Shown here one piece after another: positions 12,524 through 24,285 of a stretch of DNA of 64,000 nucleotides. The position numbers were made by a program, and so were the translations under genes. Within the stretch, counting starts at the first letter, position 1. Each line of letters begins with the position of its first letter. The notes beneath the pieces are model-generated. The model saw only the letters and a program-made list of their open reading frames with translations, was not told the DNA's origin and ran no database searches. Source of the stretch: Allodiplogaster sudhausi (taxonomy: Eukaryota > Nematoda > Chromadorea > Rhabditida > Diplogasteridae); contig CALZFC010000005.1 in assembly GCA_945643635.1 (NCBI GenBank), positions 7,574,001 to 7,638,000 on the forward strand, in the 5' to 3' direction.

Positions 12524-12733
12524 GCTTAGATGAGACTGAAGGGGGGTGGGGAAGTGGGGCACTGATGAGTGCAGAAGTGGGTCATGCTGTTGGAGACAGG
12601 CGGAGGGGGGAAGAAGGAGTGGATCTGCTTGACACCCGCCACGTCCAGGGCACCTCTCGCAAACATCAGACGGTAGTTGCCGACCAGCAGAGGGTGCACC
12701 TGCCACATTTGACAGTTCAGGGAAAGTCAGAGA

Positions 12734-12773
<40 letters not shown>

Positions 12774-13918
12774 GAGTGCAAGAATGACAGAGATTATGAG
12801 AGCAAGAATGCAAGCCTATGTCTAAAATTACATGGAGAGAAGCTAAGCTACGAGTGATACGACACCAATATTCATAATCCTTCTAAAAATAAAAACAAGT
12901 AGTGAAAATGAAAATAGAGATGGACTAACAGCTAGTCGGAATGAGAACGGGGACACTGAGACGCCAGACACCACCACAGAGGAGGCGACCGTTCGCATCC
13001 TTCGCATACGTTCCATTCAGAAGAAGACGACTCGACTGAACAAGACACTTCTATTTAGACACCTGAGACAACACAATTCCTATTCGCAACTGCCAGAAAT
13101 TTTTTTATCTCCCCTTCTCTCTCTCTTTCCCTTTCTCTCTTTCTTTCTCTCTCTCTCTCTCTATCGCTCTCTCTATTGCTCATCTCTCTCCGCAAGAATG
13201 TGCTTCAACCATTGTTTTTGCGTACCAGCGGAAGGCAAGGTTGCCAGTGGGTGTGTTATAAGATAAGGCAACACCGGCAGGTCGATTCGAGTAGAAATTG
13301 CACTCGAAGACAGTGTCGTTCGACTGATTTGCTATGAGATTACAACAGGTGTATGTACGTGCAAGGAATAAAGCATAGTTGAAAATACCATGAGATAATC
13401 TGTGGAGATGCCCAGCCCAATCCATTCCCCGTTGGGAAGCGAGGGATTGCGGCTTAGCGTTTCCAGCTGGAAAAAAGATGACGAAAATAATGGAATTTTG
13501 AGGGCTGAAAAGGCGAAAGAGAATATGAGACCCGCCTCAAAAGAGATCTACTGGCCGAAGTGACGCCAAGTGACTGCAAAGTCACAAGAGAGCCCGGAGC
13601 AGCTGACGGGCTGGCGCCAGCACTTCGGCCGCACTCCGCCAGATGCGTCTGGTGTTGCTGCTGCACTTGCTGAGGCTGCTGTTGCAGCAGTTGTTGGACT
13701 GGCCGGAGAAACTGCGGTGGCTGAGGTGCTTGGCGGACTTGTGGAGGCAGTTGCTGCACTGGCTGAGCCTGCCGCACCTGTGGCTGTCCCAGCTGCACAA
13801 GCTGAGAGCGGGTGCTCACGACGCAAATCACCAGCAGCACCTGAACTGGCCGAGCATTCACAAGTTCAGACCAGGCAGCAGAAAGAACGAAGCAAACCAC
13901 TGAAAAGACGCTGCTCAT
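12524..13918 (-). CDS. Probable secreted or membrane DOMON-domain protein
   Basis: DOMON domains bind haem or sugars outside the cell. Minus-strand exons give LPNGEWIGLGISTDYLM (about 13455-13390), SNDTVFECNFYSNRPAGVAL through RWYAKTM (about 13330-13215), and NGTYAKDANGRLLCGG with VWRLSVPVLIP (about 13040-12930). Those three join in phase 0 and have the W.A.G and beta-strand pattern of a DOMON fold. An ATG at 13916-13918 gives MSSVFSVVCFVLSAAW, a good signal peptide. The first exon then runs through low-complexity sequence readable as Gln-rich in one frame or Ala/Ser/Thr-rich in another; the latter ends CSGLSCDFAVTW, which suits a DOMON start. The last exon (about 12705-12524) reads NYRLMFARGALDVAG in one frame, but its phase with the previous exon is not settled. 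Confidence 0.45.
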
Positions 13919-14888
13919 CTTCCTCTCAGTCAGCGTTTGTCGTCCCTTCTCCCACAGAGATTCTTACTTTTATGTGCATGCAACTATGAACAACTTGCTT
14001 GTCCACGGCTATCCCAGCCAAGCCGTGCTTCTTCTCTCTGTCCACTCGGTCTCTGCATATTCTTTCGTTTCAGTACTTCTGTCCATTCTCTTCCATGTCT
14101 TTTGGCCTCTGCTCTATCTCTCTCTCCATCCATCTCTCTCTCTCTCTCTCTCTCTATCTCTCCCTCCCTCTCTGTCTTCCCTCTCGTTCTCTTATGTTGT
14201 CCAGTACCCTACTCATTTGCTTGCTCCTGTTATTTCCGGTTCAACACAACCCAACAACAAAATAATACATCAAAGTGGAACACACACAGAACGAGTATAC
14301 ATGCACGTATTACAAATATTGTTTATTTCTTTATTTACACATCTCAGTAAATGGCACGGAAGACTGGCAAGAGATAATGGAGGAAAGAAGGGGATGCTAG
14401 TAGTCTCAACTCTCACATGCTTGGACTAGCGACAAAATACTTCTAACAAGTCAACTCGATAGGATTCCACTGGCACTTCAATGAAGACTCGCATTCAGAG
14501 ACGCAGAATGAAGGGTTATTTTTGATAACATGGAAGATCAACAACTTATATGTAGGCATGAATGTGTTCACTCTCAGGAAGACATATTTTTCAGAAGGAG
14601 CAAAGAATTGTGGCCTAGACATCTACAAATGTATTTATGTAAATACTGAAATATTTAGAATAAATTTAAATTTAATATAATCAACAGTTCAGTTACTATA
14701 TAATAGTGAAACGATAGAACACGAGCAAGAGAATTAGACGAAATTGTTGACGGAACAGCGAGAGAGACAGAGTGGGGAGAACGAGAAAACATGTGTGAGA
14801 GGGATACAAACAGGAAGGGAGAAAGAACGAATAGAGAGGTGAGAGAGAGAGAAGGAGAGAGAGAGAGAGCGCGCGCGGGAGATGGAAA

Positions 14889-14927
<39 letters not shown>

Positions 14928-14949
14928 TGAAGAGATGAGAAGAACGCGC
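13919..14949. other. Intergenic, CT/GA microsatellites
   Basis: It holds a CT tract at about 14110-14165 and GA tracts at about 14838-14930. The rest is AT-rich with no exon recognised. The long plus-strand open frames near 13937-14430 are CT-repeat translations. Confidence 0.5.
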
Positions 14950-16344
14950 TTAGCTGGAAGCAGCAGCTGGAGCTTCCCCATTGCCGTCGAGATTCTCTTG
15001 CTTGTCCTTGCACATCGTGGCCAGGAAAGCGCGAACTCCGTCGGAAACGGCGCCGTCCGTTGATGGGTCCTGAGGGGACTAACCAGATGTAAGTATGTAC
15101 ATACCTCTCGTCTGTTCTCTCTCTCTCTCTCCCTCTCCTCTCTATCTCCCTCTCTCTCTCCCTCTCTCTCTCCCTCTCTCTCGCGGCTTCTCCTTCTCTT
15201 ACTCGCGGCCTCTCCTTCTCTTACTCGTAGAGTTCTTCATTTTGTACACATCGACTTTCAAAGAAACCTTGGCGAAGATCTCCAGATGATTTTTGCCCTT
15301 CCAGATGAGACCGCACCGGAATTCTTCGTCATTCTTTACAAGGAACTTGTGGATCTTGTCAAGGCAGTCGTGAACCTGGAAATATTGCGAAAACAATTGC
15401 GCATTGAAATTCAACGGGAAGGGGCAAATACAACGCAGACTCTAGGATATGAAAACTTCGCAGTGATTTATAGAAACTAACTTTACTCAGCACGACGTAG
15501 GGAAGTGGCTTCATCAATTTGCTGATGTCCTGAAGGGCGTAGACAGCTGGTTTTTGGAAGTCGCCGTTGCCTTTGAACCAGCCGATCATTTGCTGTAAAC
15601 GAAAGCACCGTTGTTGTGCTCCCTTTAATTGAATAATGTACTTCAGCTTTGAATTCCTTATTTGTTGTCAGACGAAACAGCAATCGTTATTTCTTCCCAT
15701 GACTAAATAATGAATGCAAAGACACAAACTTGGTCTGCAGCAGTAAAGAAGAGTTGTGCCCAAGTGAAGAATGGGAAGCCAGCTCCCTGGGGGTAAGTGG
15801 TGACGAGTTGCAACGGAGAAGTGGCCGCGAACTCTCCGTACTCCATCACCTGCACGCTTTCATTTCATTCATTCTATGACATTGAGTTTTAAAATTCTGG
15901 AATCTTTCATTTAAAAAAAATGATTGTAAAACCACATTAATTGCTGAATAGAAGCTGTAAATCGTTGACCTCGATGTTTTCGTTATATGGCGCCTTCTTC
16001 TTCTCTGGCAGATTCTCACTCGCCTCCACGTCAACTCTGATGGGGATACGAATAAATTAATTAATACACAATGTTCGAGTATAACTTTGAAATACATTTT
16101 TAACAGTTGGGATGTGAAAGTGACTACTAACGGAGGAGCCTTGGCGTAGTCGGCGCAGTCTGCATTGAAGCGGACAAGGATCTTGAAGCGGCCGAACTGG
16201 TAGGAGATGAGTTGGAAGAACGGGCCAACGGCGTGCTTCATATGGGGCTTCGTCATCTTCCGCTTCACCGATTGGTCAAAGGTCACGTGGCCAATCTCCA
16301 TCAAGTCAGAGGCTTCCATTCTGAAATAGAGAGAGGGAGAGAGA

Positions 16345-16393
<49 letters not shown>

Positions 16394-17579
16394 GATGTGG
16401 AAATGTAGCTGATTGTGGGGGAAGAAAGAAAGGAAAAGAAGAGATGCCTTGAGAGCAAGACGGTGTTGCCGACTCTCTCGCAGTCAATGCGGAAGAGGCC
16501 ATCTCCTGCCTCCTGGGCGAATGCGAAGAGCTTCTGGAGATTAACTGCATCCGTGATGAAATCGAACTGGCCAAAGTCAATCGGTTTATTCTTCTTCTCT
16601 GACAACAAACGGGCTGCGATTATCACTGGGTCGAGCGAGCCGTTGCGGACCTGCACAGGAAGCGGTCAGTAGAAATATGCATTTTGAAACATCTACTGTC
16701 ATTTACATATGTACATAAAGAAGCATACGCGCATACAAACATATGATACATGTACATACATACATATGTACATGTGTACAAAGCTCAAATGGAAGGATTA
16801 GGTCATTCTAATATGTCGTATCAAGTAGCGTCAAGTATTTCATCGGATGTCATGTTGAGCATGCTCATGATCAGTACATGGCAAGGGACAGACTAGATGG
16901 TGTAGAAACAGATGATTTGCTGAGTGCCAGATTCTGCTGATAGTCTCAAGAGCCGAAAGCCGTTCGACTGGCAGCTGTTCCCGTCTATTCTCTTTCTGGT
17001 CTGCTTCTCTCCTTATGCTTCGTTCTTCTCTCCACATTCATTCTTACTTTGTCTCTCTTCTCTCTTTGTTCCCTTTGCTCTTCTCTCGACAGACCAATTC
17101 CAAGTTGTCATAATTTTGGCCACTCAGTTGTATCGAGCTCACCTTCATGTGGTTGGCGTCATAGATAATTACGCCGTGGTCTTGCATCAGCTTGCCTCCT
17201 GGCCAGAAGAAAGATTCTGGAGGACAGCCCGGGATCTGAAGTGAGAGTGTGTTTGAGAGAGGGAGAGAAAACGAGAGAAAGAGAGAGGAAGAACATTTAC
17301 AACAACGGTATCATGACGACATATTCATTGTGCATATAACCCTTTGATATTCACGATTTACCTTCACGAAGACTATTTAATGTAAGTAGAATGCAAGGAT
17401 ATGGAAAGACGAACCATAATAGTAGGAGTTTCATCTGCAAGATGCCATTGATATGACCCGATTCGATCGACGTACTTCGTGGAGGTCGGCCCGCCCTTGC
17501 CGCTAAGGTTGTTGAGTGGCAAGAGACCATAAGGCTCCCCTTCAAGGCCATCGAAGAGCCAGAATCCCTCTACTGACAT
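14950..17579 (-). CDS. Conserved protein of unclear function, resembling a fungal family often labelled geranylgeranyl-diphosphate-synthase-like
   Basis: The start ATG at 17577-17579 gives MSVEGFWLFDGLEG. Exons continue with YVDRIGSYQWHLADETPTIM, IPGCPPESFFWPGGKLMQDH with VIIYDANHMK (about 17225-17145), NGSLDPVIIAARLL with FDFITDAVNLQKLF and FRIDCERVGNTVLLSR (about 16650-16450), MEASDLMEIGHVTF with YQFGRFKILVRFNADCADY (about 16320-16130), PFFTWAQLFFTAADQ near 15760, MIGWFKGNGDFQKP near 15580 and an exon with LIWKGKNHLEIFAKVSLKVD near 15310. It ends at a stop in 14950-14952. The DxxTPTI(M/L)VPGxPP start, the FDxxDIVTDxxNL block and the QYRFGxxxLLVRF block recall a fungal family annotated from weak similarity. 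I know no established activity and infer none. The family match is from memory. Confidence 0.5.
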
Positions 17580-18795
17580 CTCAAAAATCTCAGTCACACA
17601 AACAAATCTTGACAGTTTTTGCTAATCTCAACGCAGTAATGAGCAATCATGAATTTTTGTAAAATTCAGCAAAATCGCAGCTATCTTTCACAAATACATT
17701 GAAGCTAGGTCACCACAAGATGTTAATCACCACATTATACCAGGATATCTGCAAGTGCAGGAACTGAAAATGCTATGATAATGGAAAGCAAAATAGAGAA
17801 GACGAGAGTCTGCATAGGCTGCTTAGACGCAACGCGTTCTCAAATCACGAAATGAAGAGAGATACAGATCTCATCAGAGGAATCAGGGAGATAGGGAGAA
17901 TGAGAGTGAGAGAGAGAGTGATTGAGAGAGAGAAAATACTGTGGGAGAGAAAGGAAGAGGGCGGGGAAGAAAAGTTGAGAGGATTTCCCTCAGATTCTAA
18001 CTTTTTTTTTCAGATTTAAGAGAGACCGGAAAAATGCGCGAGAGGGGCGAAAAGTATTTGAATCTCTCTCGCTCTCCCGGCCTCTGCTTCTCTCATTATC
18101 CATTACATCTCTTTTTCTTTGCTGCGAAAGAACATGTGCAGGACAAGAGGAGGCATTCAATAGCAATGGGATCAGTGGCCATTCTCTCTCGCATTGAGAC
18201 TTCTCTCTCTCTCTCTCGTCTTTCCCTCACACATTTAAATGTGACCAAAGCTCTAGTCTCTGAATCAATGGCCTCTGGCAATCTGAGGGATCGAGTTGCT
18301 TTACACAGAGGACGACGGCTGGTGTTGCTGGGAGTGCGGAGTGGAGGCGGAGAGGGGGGAAGAGCCCCTCTCCCTCCTCAAGACCCTTCCACCCCCTCTC
18401 CTCCTCCTTCTCTATCAAGAATCTCTCCGCCCCGGATATGAGTGCTTCTCCAGCTAAGTCTGTCTCAAACACCTGCTTTCCGTTTCGCCATTCGTTGTTA
18501 TGGCCATCTCCGCCCCCTCCAACGTCATCCTGCACTGATTCAATGAACGTCCATCAACTCACAGATTCCCAATGTCTCTGTTATAACGGACTAATAATCA
18601 AAACAATTTATTTACAAGATGAGAACTGAAAAAAACATAACCATTCAACTGGAATTGATTCTCGATCTGCCATCACCGTTACTAACCAACTAACAACTGA
18701 AATTCAACAACTCGCCAATACATTTCTGATCAGCAACAACTGCAGGCACCGGCTAAGCATAAGTTTCTCGAGTAATCTTTGGACTTCCTATATTC
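17580..18795. other. Intergenic between two minus-strand genes
   Basis: Upstream of the preceding gene and downstream of TTLL12. It contains GA-rich sequence at about 17890-17960, a T-run at 18002 and CT tracts near 18190-18220. A plus-strand open frame at 18034-18441 is low-complexity and was not accepted. No gene recognised. Confidence 0.4.
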
Positions 18796-19089
18796 TTATG
18801 AGAGCTTGGTCACTTTCTTCAGGTCAACCTGATTGAGGAACATCGTCTGGAATACCGTATCCGCAAAGTCGGGGTAGTAGTTGCAGGCGCGCGTGCAGTC
18901 GGGCATAAAGTTGACTTCCAGAACAGAAGGAACAACTTTGCCTGAATGGGATGTGATTGAAGAGCTTAGAGCAGCCGGCTAGACTAGAATTACCGTGGCT
19001 GTCGTGATGGAGCATGACATCAATTCCATACATGGCACGAGATTGCACATTTGCTGCCACTCCACGGGGCGCTTCCTAGCTGTAATCAA

Positions 19090-19125
<36 letters not shown>

Positions 19126-20783
19126 AAGCTACCTTGACGCATCTTTCAGGACTGTAACAATGGCTTCGTTGATCTTAGACTGAAGAGAGAGCCATTCCAA
19201 CTGTGGATAGGATTGCTCCAGTTCCGCCACAAAGTCTTCACATTTCATCTAAATTCATTATTTACCTTTGGAAAACCAAAGAATAGAAAACCAAATTAAT
19301 CAATACTAAGATGAAATGTCACCTAATGTACCTGAAGAATCTTGGTTGGATCTGCATAGTTGAAAACAGTGAAGTGAGTCTCAACATCATCCAGCTCCTT
19401 CAGCGAAAATTCCCTGCAGATTTCTTATTATTTCAGCATGATAAAACCAATTAAAAAGATAAGCAAACAAACTTGATTGCAAATCGAATCCAGAAGTTGT
19501 TGTAGATGTAAGCATCGAGTGGGCGGACGCGGTTGACGAAGACAATGAAGCGAAGATCAAACTTGACTTTTTGACAGTTGTCTGGTCGAGGGAAGAGAAG
19601 AGGGCGAGTGATGTACTTGCACGCGATCTCAATTCATTCAATTCACTAGCCAAGCACTATCTGTCAAATAATAAAAAAAATTACAAATTATTATTAACTC
19701 GTACATTTTGTTCCAAAAGAAATCGGAAGTCGAAAATGAGTCCAACCTTAGGTCCAGTCTCGACAAGTCGAAGGATTTGTGTGAGGGAATCGGAGACGTA
19801 CATGTCCAGACCACGAGCAAGGTTCCATGGCTTGATTATCCAAGTGTTGTCTTCGTTGCTGAACTAATCAGTTTAGCAGGGTAATTGCAAACATGAGACC
19901 AACTTCTTCTCATTCTTCTGGAACTCTTCCACAAACTGTGGCAACTCTGTGATCAGATTGAACGCCATCTAAAAAAGAACATATTGTCGACAGGTCTACT
20001 TTTATAATTTAGGTTTTTTTTAAAGAACAATGCTGAAGTTCCCGGTGGCATCGCGATTTGTACCCAGCGTTTATATTGATTCCCACTTTTGCCAGGGAGC
20101 CTTCCGAAAAATTGCCTTGGAAAACAGAGGATCCTCCCAAAAAGTGCATAAAAAATTCGAAATCATCCGTTTTTCGGAATATTTTAGAGAAAAAGGGCTT
20201 GTACCTTCCCGGTCTTTGATGGTGGACCCCTCCGACAACATTTAAAGCAAGAGGGCATTTAAAAACTCCCCCCCCCCCCCCCCTTTCCGCCCCTGTCGAA
20301 GGGACCTAAGGCCTCCAGCCTACGGGTAAGAACCGAATCTTTTCAATTAGTAGAAAAGAAAATGACCTGGTGGAATGGATGCGACTGGCCATTCTTACAA
20401 AGAATAGCAGCAAACAGATCCTTCGCAGTCAAGCAGCTCTCACATGGAAATTGGTTCACCAATGCACCCGGATTTTTCTCCGCCAAATCTCTGAAAGTCG
20501 AAATAGCATTGAATCATTAACGGAAACAAGTGTATGAGACCAACATGAAATCATGGAAATGATTCCTGAGCCAAACAACGTCTGCATCTTCGAACTTGTC
20601 AACGGCTTCGATCTGAACTGTCTGGAGATGCTGGAGAAGTTGAACATCATCTGAGAAGACGCGAAGAGGACAGCGAGGAGAGAAGGAACACGAAGACTGG
20701 GCTGAGGACGAGGGAAGAGTATCCGCCACGCGACCACCCTGAAGAGAGCGAGAGCGAGAAAGAGAAAGAAAGGGAGGGAGGGA

Positions 20784-20846
<63 letters not shown>

Positions 20847-22002
20847 GGATGAGTAACCAGGAAGAAGGCCTCATTTGGAAAGAGTCGTTCGGTAGATCTC
20901 CCCGAGAAGTCTCCGCCACACCACGGCCACTCGAGAATCTCCACCCACTCTGGATGTTGAAGAGCAGTCAGCGATTCGGTCCAGTCACAAAGGATCTCGG
21001 CTAGAATTGATTGCAGTCGTGGAAAGTGTTTATGGGTCCAAGACTGACATTCGGCCGGGATGTCCATGGTGAAGAAGAGAATGGAGTAAGCAATTCCATG
21101 GGGGACGAAGAAGAGAGGCACGAGACGGGCGTTGGCAGAAGAACGAGAGTGGCCGATACGGCTGCCCAGCTCATCCATCAGATACCACACCGACGTATTC
21201 CCCTCGTCTTCCTAAACATTCCATTCTTTGGCAAGACAAGAGATGAGGGAGGCTGACCTTGTTGAACCGGAGACTGTAAGTACCGAGATACTTCCACATC
21301 TTCTCCATGACAGCATCGATGAATTGCTCCTTCTTTGCTGCTAAAGAAATCTCCATTGGTTTCTGGTCACCGTCCCCATCAACAATCTCGTCATCTGTTT
21401 CTTCATCGTCCTCTCCAAGTATATTCTTCTCTCCAACCATGGCAGCCACGCGCGACAGAAGTTGTTCGTTATCTCTGCTATTAAAGATATATAACAACTC
21501 CACATCAGAGAAAACGCCTACCCAGTGATTAGGGTAATGATGAAGTAGAAAAGAAAGAATATATACCTGAGTTGTAAGCGAGCTTCGCCATGGCGGAATG
21601 ACCACGCGTGGTCAATGAGGAAAACCGCGTTCTCGTCTTTTGCTTTCAGATTTTGTGATACCAACACCTGAAATTTGCTGGGTGTTTTCTTAAAGAACGT
21701 TTAGGATTTCATTGATTAGAGTGAAAGAAGACTCGATGGGATAACCTTCCATGCGACGTCGCCAACATCTCCATCCGGCTCCTCACAAATAATCGTCATA
21801 TACTCACCGGCATCGAAAATCTACAATTGCGTGAAGGTGAATAACTGAAGTAATGAAAGAAGAGCACTACCTCATTGGCGAGCTTGGAGAAGAGCCAAGG
21901 CCAGAGAATCTCAGGAACATCTGCAGCAATTAGCTGAGCGCGATGCGCAGCCCGAAACTGCTCGAATGAGTACGCCAGTCGAGGCGTGTTCTCGTCAGCC
22001 AT
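18796..22002 (-). CDS. ttll12: Tubulin--tyrosine ligase-like protein 12
   Basis: TTLL12 combines a SET-like N-terminal half with a TTL-type ATP-grasp-like half, and acts on chromatin and tubulin modification with atypical catalysis. The start ATG at 22000-22002 gives [20 protein letters not shown]. Exons near 21600-21300 encode the acidic region and KVSLP-type SET-like strands. [15 protein letters not shown] near 21190 matches the family's WYVMDEFGSR block. [23 protein letters not shown], the glycine-containing [13 protein letters not shown], and later TTL blocks follow. The C-terminal exons give [18 protein letters not shown] near 19020 and [14 protein letters not shown] with [15 protein letters not shown] (18960-18830), the family's EVNFNPDCERAC end, stop at 18796-18798. 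Introns carry long GA tracts (20776-20846) and a C-run (20268-20283). No frame break was seen. Confidence 0.93.
20776..20846. repeat. GA microsatellite in a TTLL12 intron
   Basis: Near-perfect GA repeat; CT on the transcribed (minus) sense. Confidence 0.95.
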
Positions 22003-22246
22003 TCTACCAGTTGCCTGGAAGAATCTCAGTTAGAAATACGTCAACGATTAACGCATGGAAGAAAACTGAGTCTGCAGCGCGAACGGCGAAAACAATTCTA
22101 GTTGGTTGTTCGCCCCTTTGACCAACCGGACTAAAGTAATGTAAATGACAATCTCCTTTCAAAATTGATTGTAGTTTATAGTTTGGCGCAGTTGTTGCTG
22201 AATTGTTTTTCCTCATGACTCATTCACTGGATTTCTTAACCCTATT

Positions 22247-22577
22247 CACGGTGGGTTAGGCGTATGGAATTACGGACATTAGAAAAAATTGGAATTTAGC
22301 CAAAAATTCCGCAAAGGATAGTATCTCAAGATTTTTTAAGGGAAATCGTGCCGAGAGCCTTAAGATTTCAAAATTTGGGCAGAGAAAAGACGAAATAGTA
22401 TTCCATTTTATTTTAGTGTGAAGTGTCAACTACCGTAATGGCCATTTTATTTTAGTGTGAAGTGTCAAGTACCGTAATGGCCCCTTATTTAGTGCAGCTT
22501 GGTACCGTAACCGCGTTTTTCTCATAATTCGTACGGTCACACTAAAAAATCTCTAATGTCCGCCTTGACCCACCGTG
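22247..22577. mobile_element. Candidate inverted-repeat element (MITE-like)
   Basis: The left side CACGGTGGGTTAGGCG and later GGACATTAG are mirrored on the right by CTAATGTCCGCC and ACCCACCGTG, giving an imperfect inverted repeat about 35 bp long. Inside, a 39-bp unit starting CCATTTTATTTTAGTGTG is repeated in tandem at 22403 and 22442. No clear target duplication could be defined, so superfamily is not assigned. It lies in the shared upstream region of TTLL12 and CHMP3. Confidence 0.5.
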
Positions 22578-22886
22578 GATTGGAGCTATTCGTCGATGAC
22601 TAAACTATTTGAATCTTAGAGAGCCTTTTGATTGCGTATGCCAAGTTAACATTTTTTCAATTCGTTCTTAGGATGACCGCAGATCTATTCCTCCTCTCTA
22701 TATATCCATGTATCATACGAGAACACCAATATTACTGTTATATAATTTTAAAAAAATTGTCCAGAGAGTTGTTTCAGACACCGAGACTAATGGGTTCATT
22801 GTTCTAGACTCACATAGACGAGGGTTCTGCTTGGCTTTAATTTCGTGATTTGCTTGTAGTCCCATTGTGCATTTCTAGATTGAATG

Positions 22887-23851
22887 ATGGGCCTTTTTGG
22901 CAAGACAAAGGACCCCAAGGAGCATGTTCGGGAGCTGCAGCAAAAGTTAAGGAAAGAGATGCGCAGCTTGGATCGTCAAGTTCACCAGATTGAGCGTGAG
23001 GAGCGAAAGGTTTGCAGTCTTTCTTTTTTTTCTTTAAAATATTCCGTGCTTAGGTATATTATAAGATCACGAAATTTTTCGTTTTGTCTTGAATATGCTC
23101 ATTAAATTCAGGTGGTCGTCCAAATCAAAGATGCGGCGAAGAAGAATGATCGCGACGTCTGCATTATTCTTGCCAAATCAGTCCAGCAGTCGCGACAGGT
23201 ATTGTTTTCTTTATTCTTGCATACTTTTCCTTCTGTGAATGAATGTTACTTGCAATTTAGGCAGTGAAGAAGATCCACGTGAGCAAGGCTCAGATCAACT
23301 CGGTGATAATGGGGATGCAGGAGCAGCTGGCTGCCATGAGGATGGCTGGCTCCATCAAACAATCAACGGTCGTCATGCAGAACATGCAAAACCTTGTCAA
23401 GGTTAGGCGATTGCTGAACTAGACTCAGCATGAGCATTTTCATTCTATTGGCAGGTACCGGAGATCATGAAGAACATGCGAGACATGGCTGGTGAAATGA
23501 TGAAGCTGGGAATCATTGAAGAGATGGTCGAGGAGACATTCGAGTCCATGGAACCGGAGGATCTCGAGGAGAAGGCTCAGGTAACGACTATTTTGTTGTT
23601 CTTTTTTGCTCTAGTCAAAATGCCTTCTCGGAATACAGTATTAGCTACCGTAGATGGAATCAAATTAATCAGTTTGATTTTTTAAGCTATAAAAATATTT
23701 GCAGGCGGAAGTGGACCAGATCCTGTACGAGATCACAGCGGGCGAGCTCGGAAAGGCCCCTGCCGCGCCCATCAAGAACCCCGCAGCCCACGCTGCCAAC
23801 GCCGGCCAGTTGGACGACATGAGGCAACGTCTCGATGAGCTTAGTCATTAG
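22887..23851 (+). CDS. chmp3: ESCRT-III subunit CHMP3 (Vps24)
   Basis: CHMP3 co-polymerises with CHMP2 in ESCRT-III to cut membrane necks in endosomes, cytokinesis and repair. Five exons read MGLFGKTKDPKEHVRELQQK (start at the second of two ATGs, 22884 and 22887), then VVVQIKDAAKKNDRDVCIIL, AVKKIHVSKAQINSVIMGMQ, VPEIMKNMRDMAGEMMKLGI with IEEMVEETFESMEPED, and AEVDQILYEITAGELGKAP, ending RQRLDELSH, stop 23849-23851. The basic N-terminal helix pair, the GIIEEMLEDTFES-like helix and the C-terminal RLxxL MIT-interacting motif are all present, at about the normal length of 220 residues. The match to CHMP3, rather than CHMP2, is strong from MGLFGK onward. Introns are 50-120 bp. Confidence 0.96.
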
Positions 23852-24285
23852 CTGCTCTTTCCGTAACACTCTTCCGGGTCGCGTCCACTTTCCCCACCTT
23901 CCCACTCTATTTTTATCTATATAACATCACTAACTCTCACTATCCCTAGAATCCCCAAAGATGTTCCTTTCTCATATTCGATTTTTTTTCCTGCTATATT
24001 CATATCCACTGTACAGAATTGAAAGTCATTTAATTAACTGTATGAAGCTTCTTCTCCAATTACTGGCTAGGCTCCACTGACCAGCTTTATGATCTAGTAA
24101 ATGTTAATGTGAATGACAAAATGAGCTAGATGTTTTATGACATGAGCTATTACTCGAATAAACTTCCCCTGAACCAATTGTTGTACACGAGTGAGTGAAC
24201 TGTTTGATCAGTCGTTGAATATCGCTGTAATTTGATTTGATTTTGTTTCGTTTGTGAACCGGAATGTGGTGGAGATGAGTGAGGG

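Noticed and set aside
13570..13989. Plus-strand Ala/Val/Glu-rich frame
   Set aside because: Antisense of the low-complexity first exon of the DOMON gene; no plus-strand features.
15846..16580. 244-residue minus frame as one protein
   Set aside because: Mixes a real exon (MEASDLMEIGHV) with CT-repeat intron and wrong-frame flanks.
20456..21190. 244-residue minus frame as one exon
   Set aside because: Only its first third and part of the end are TTLL12 exons; the middle is GA/CT microsatellite intron.
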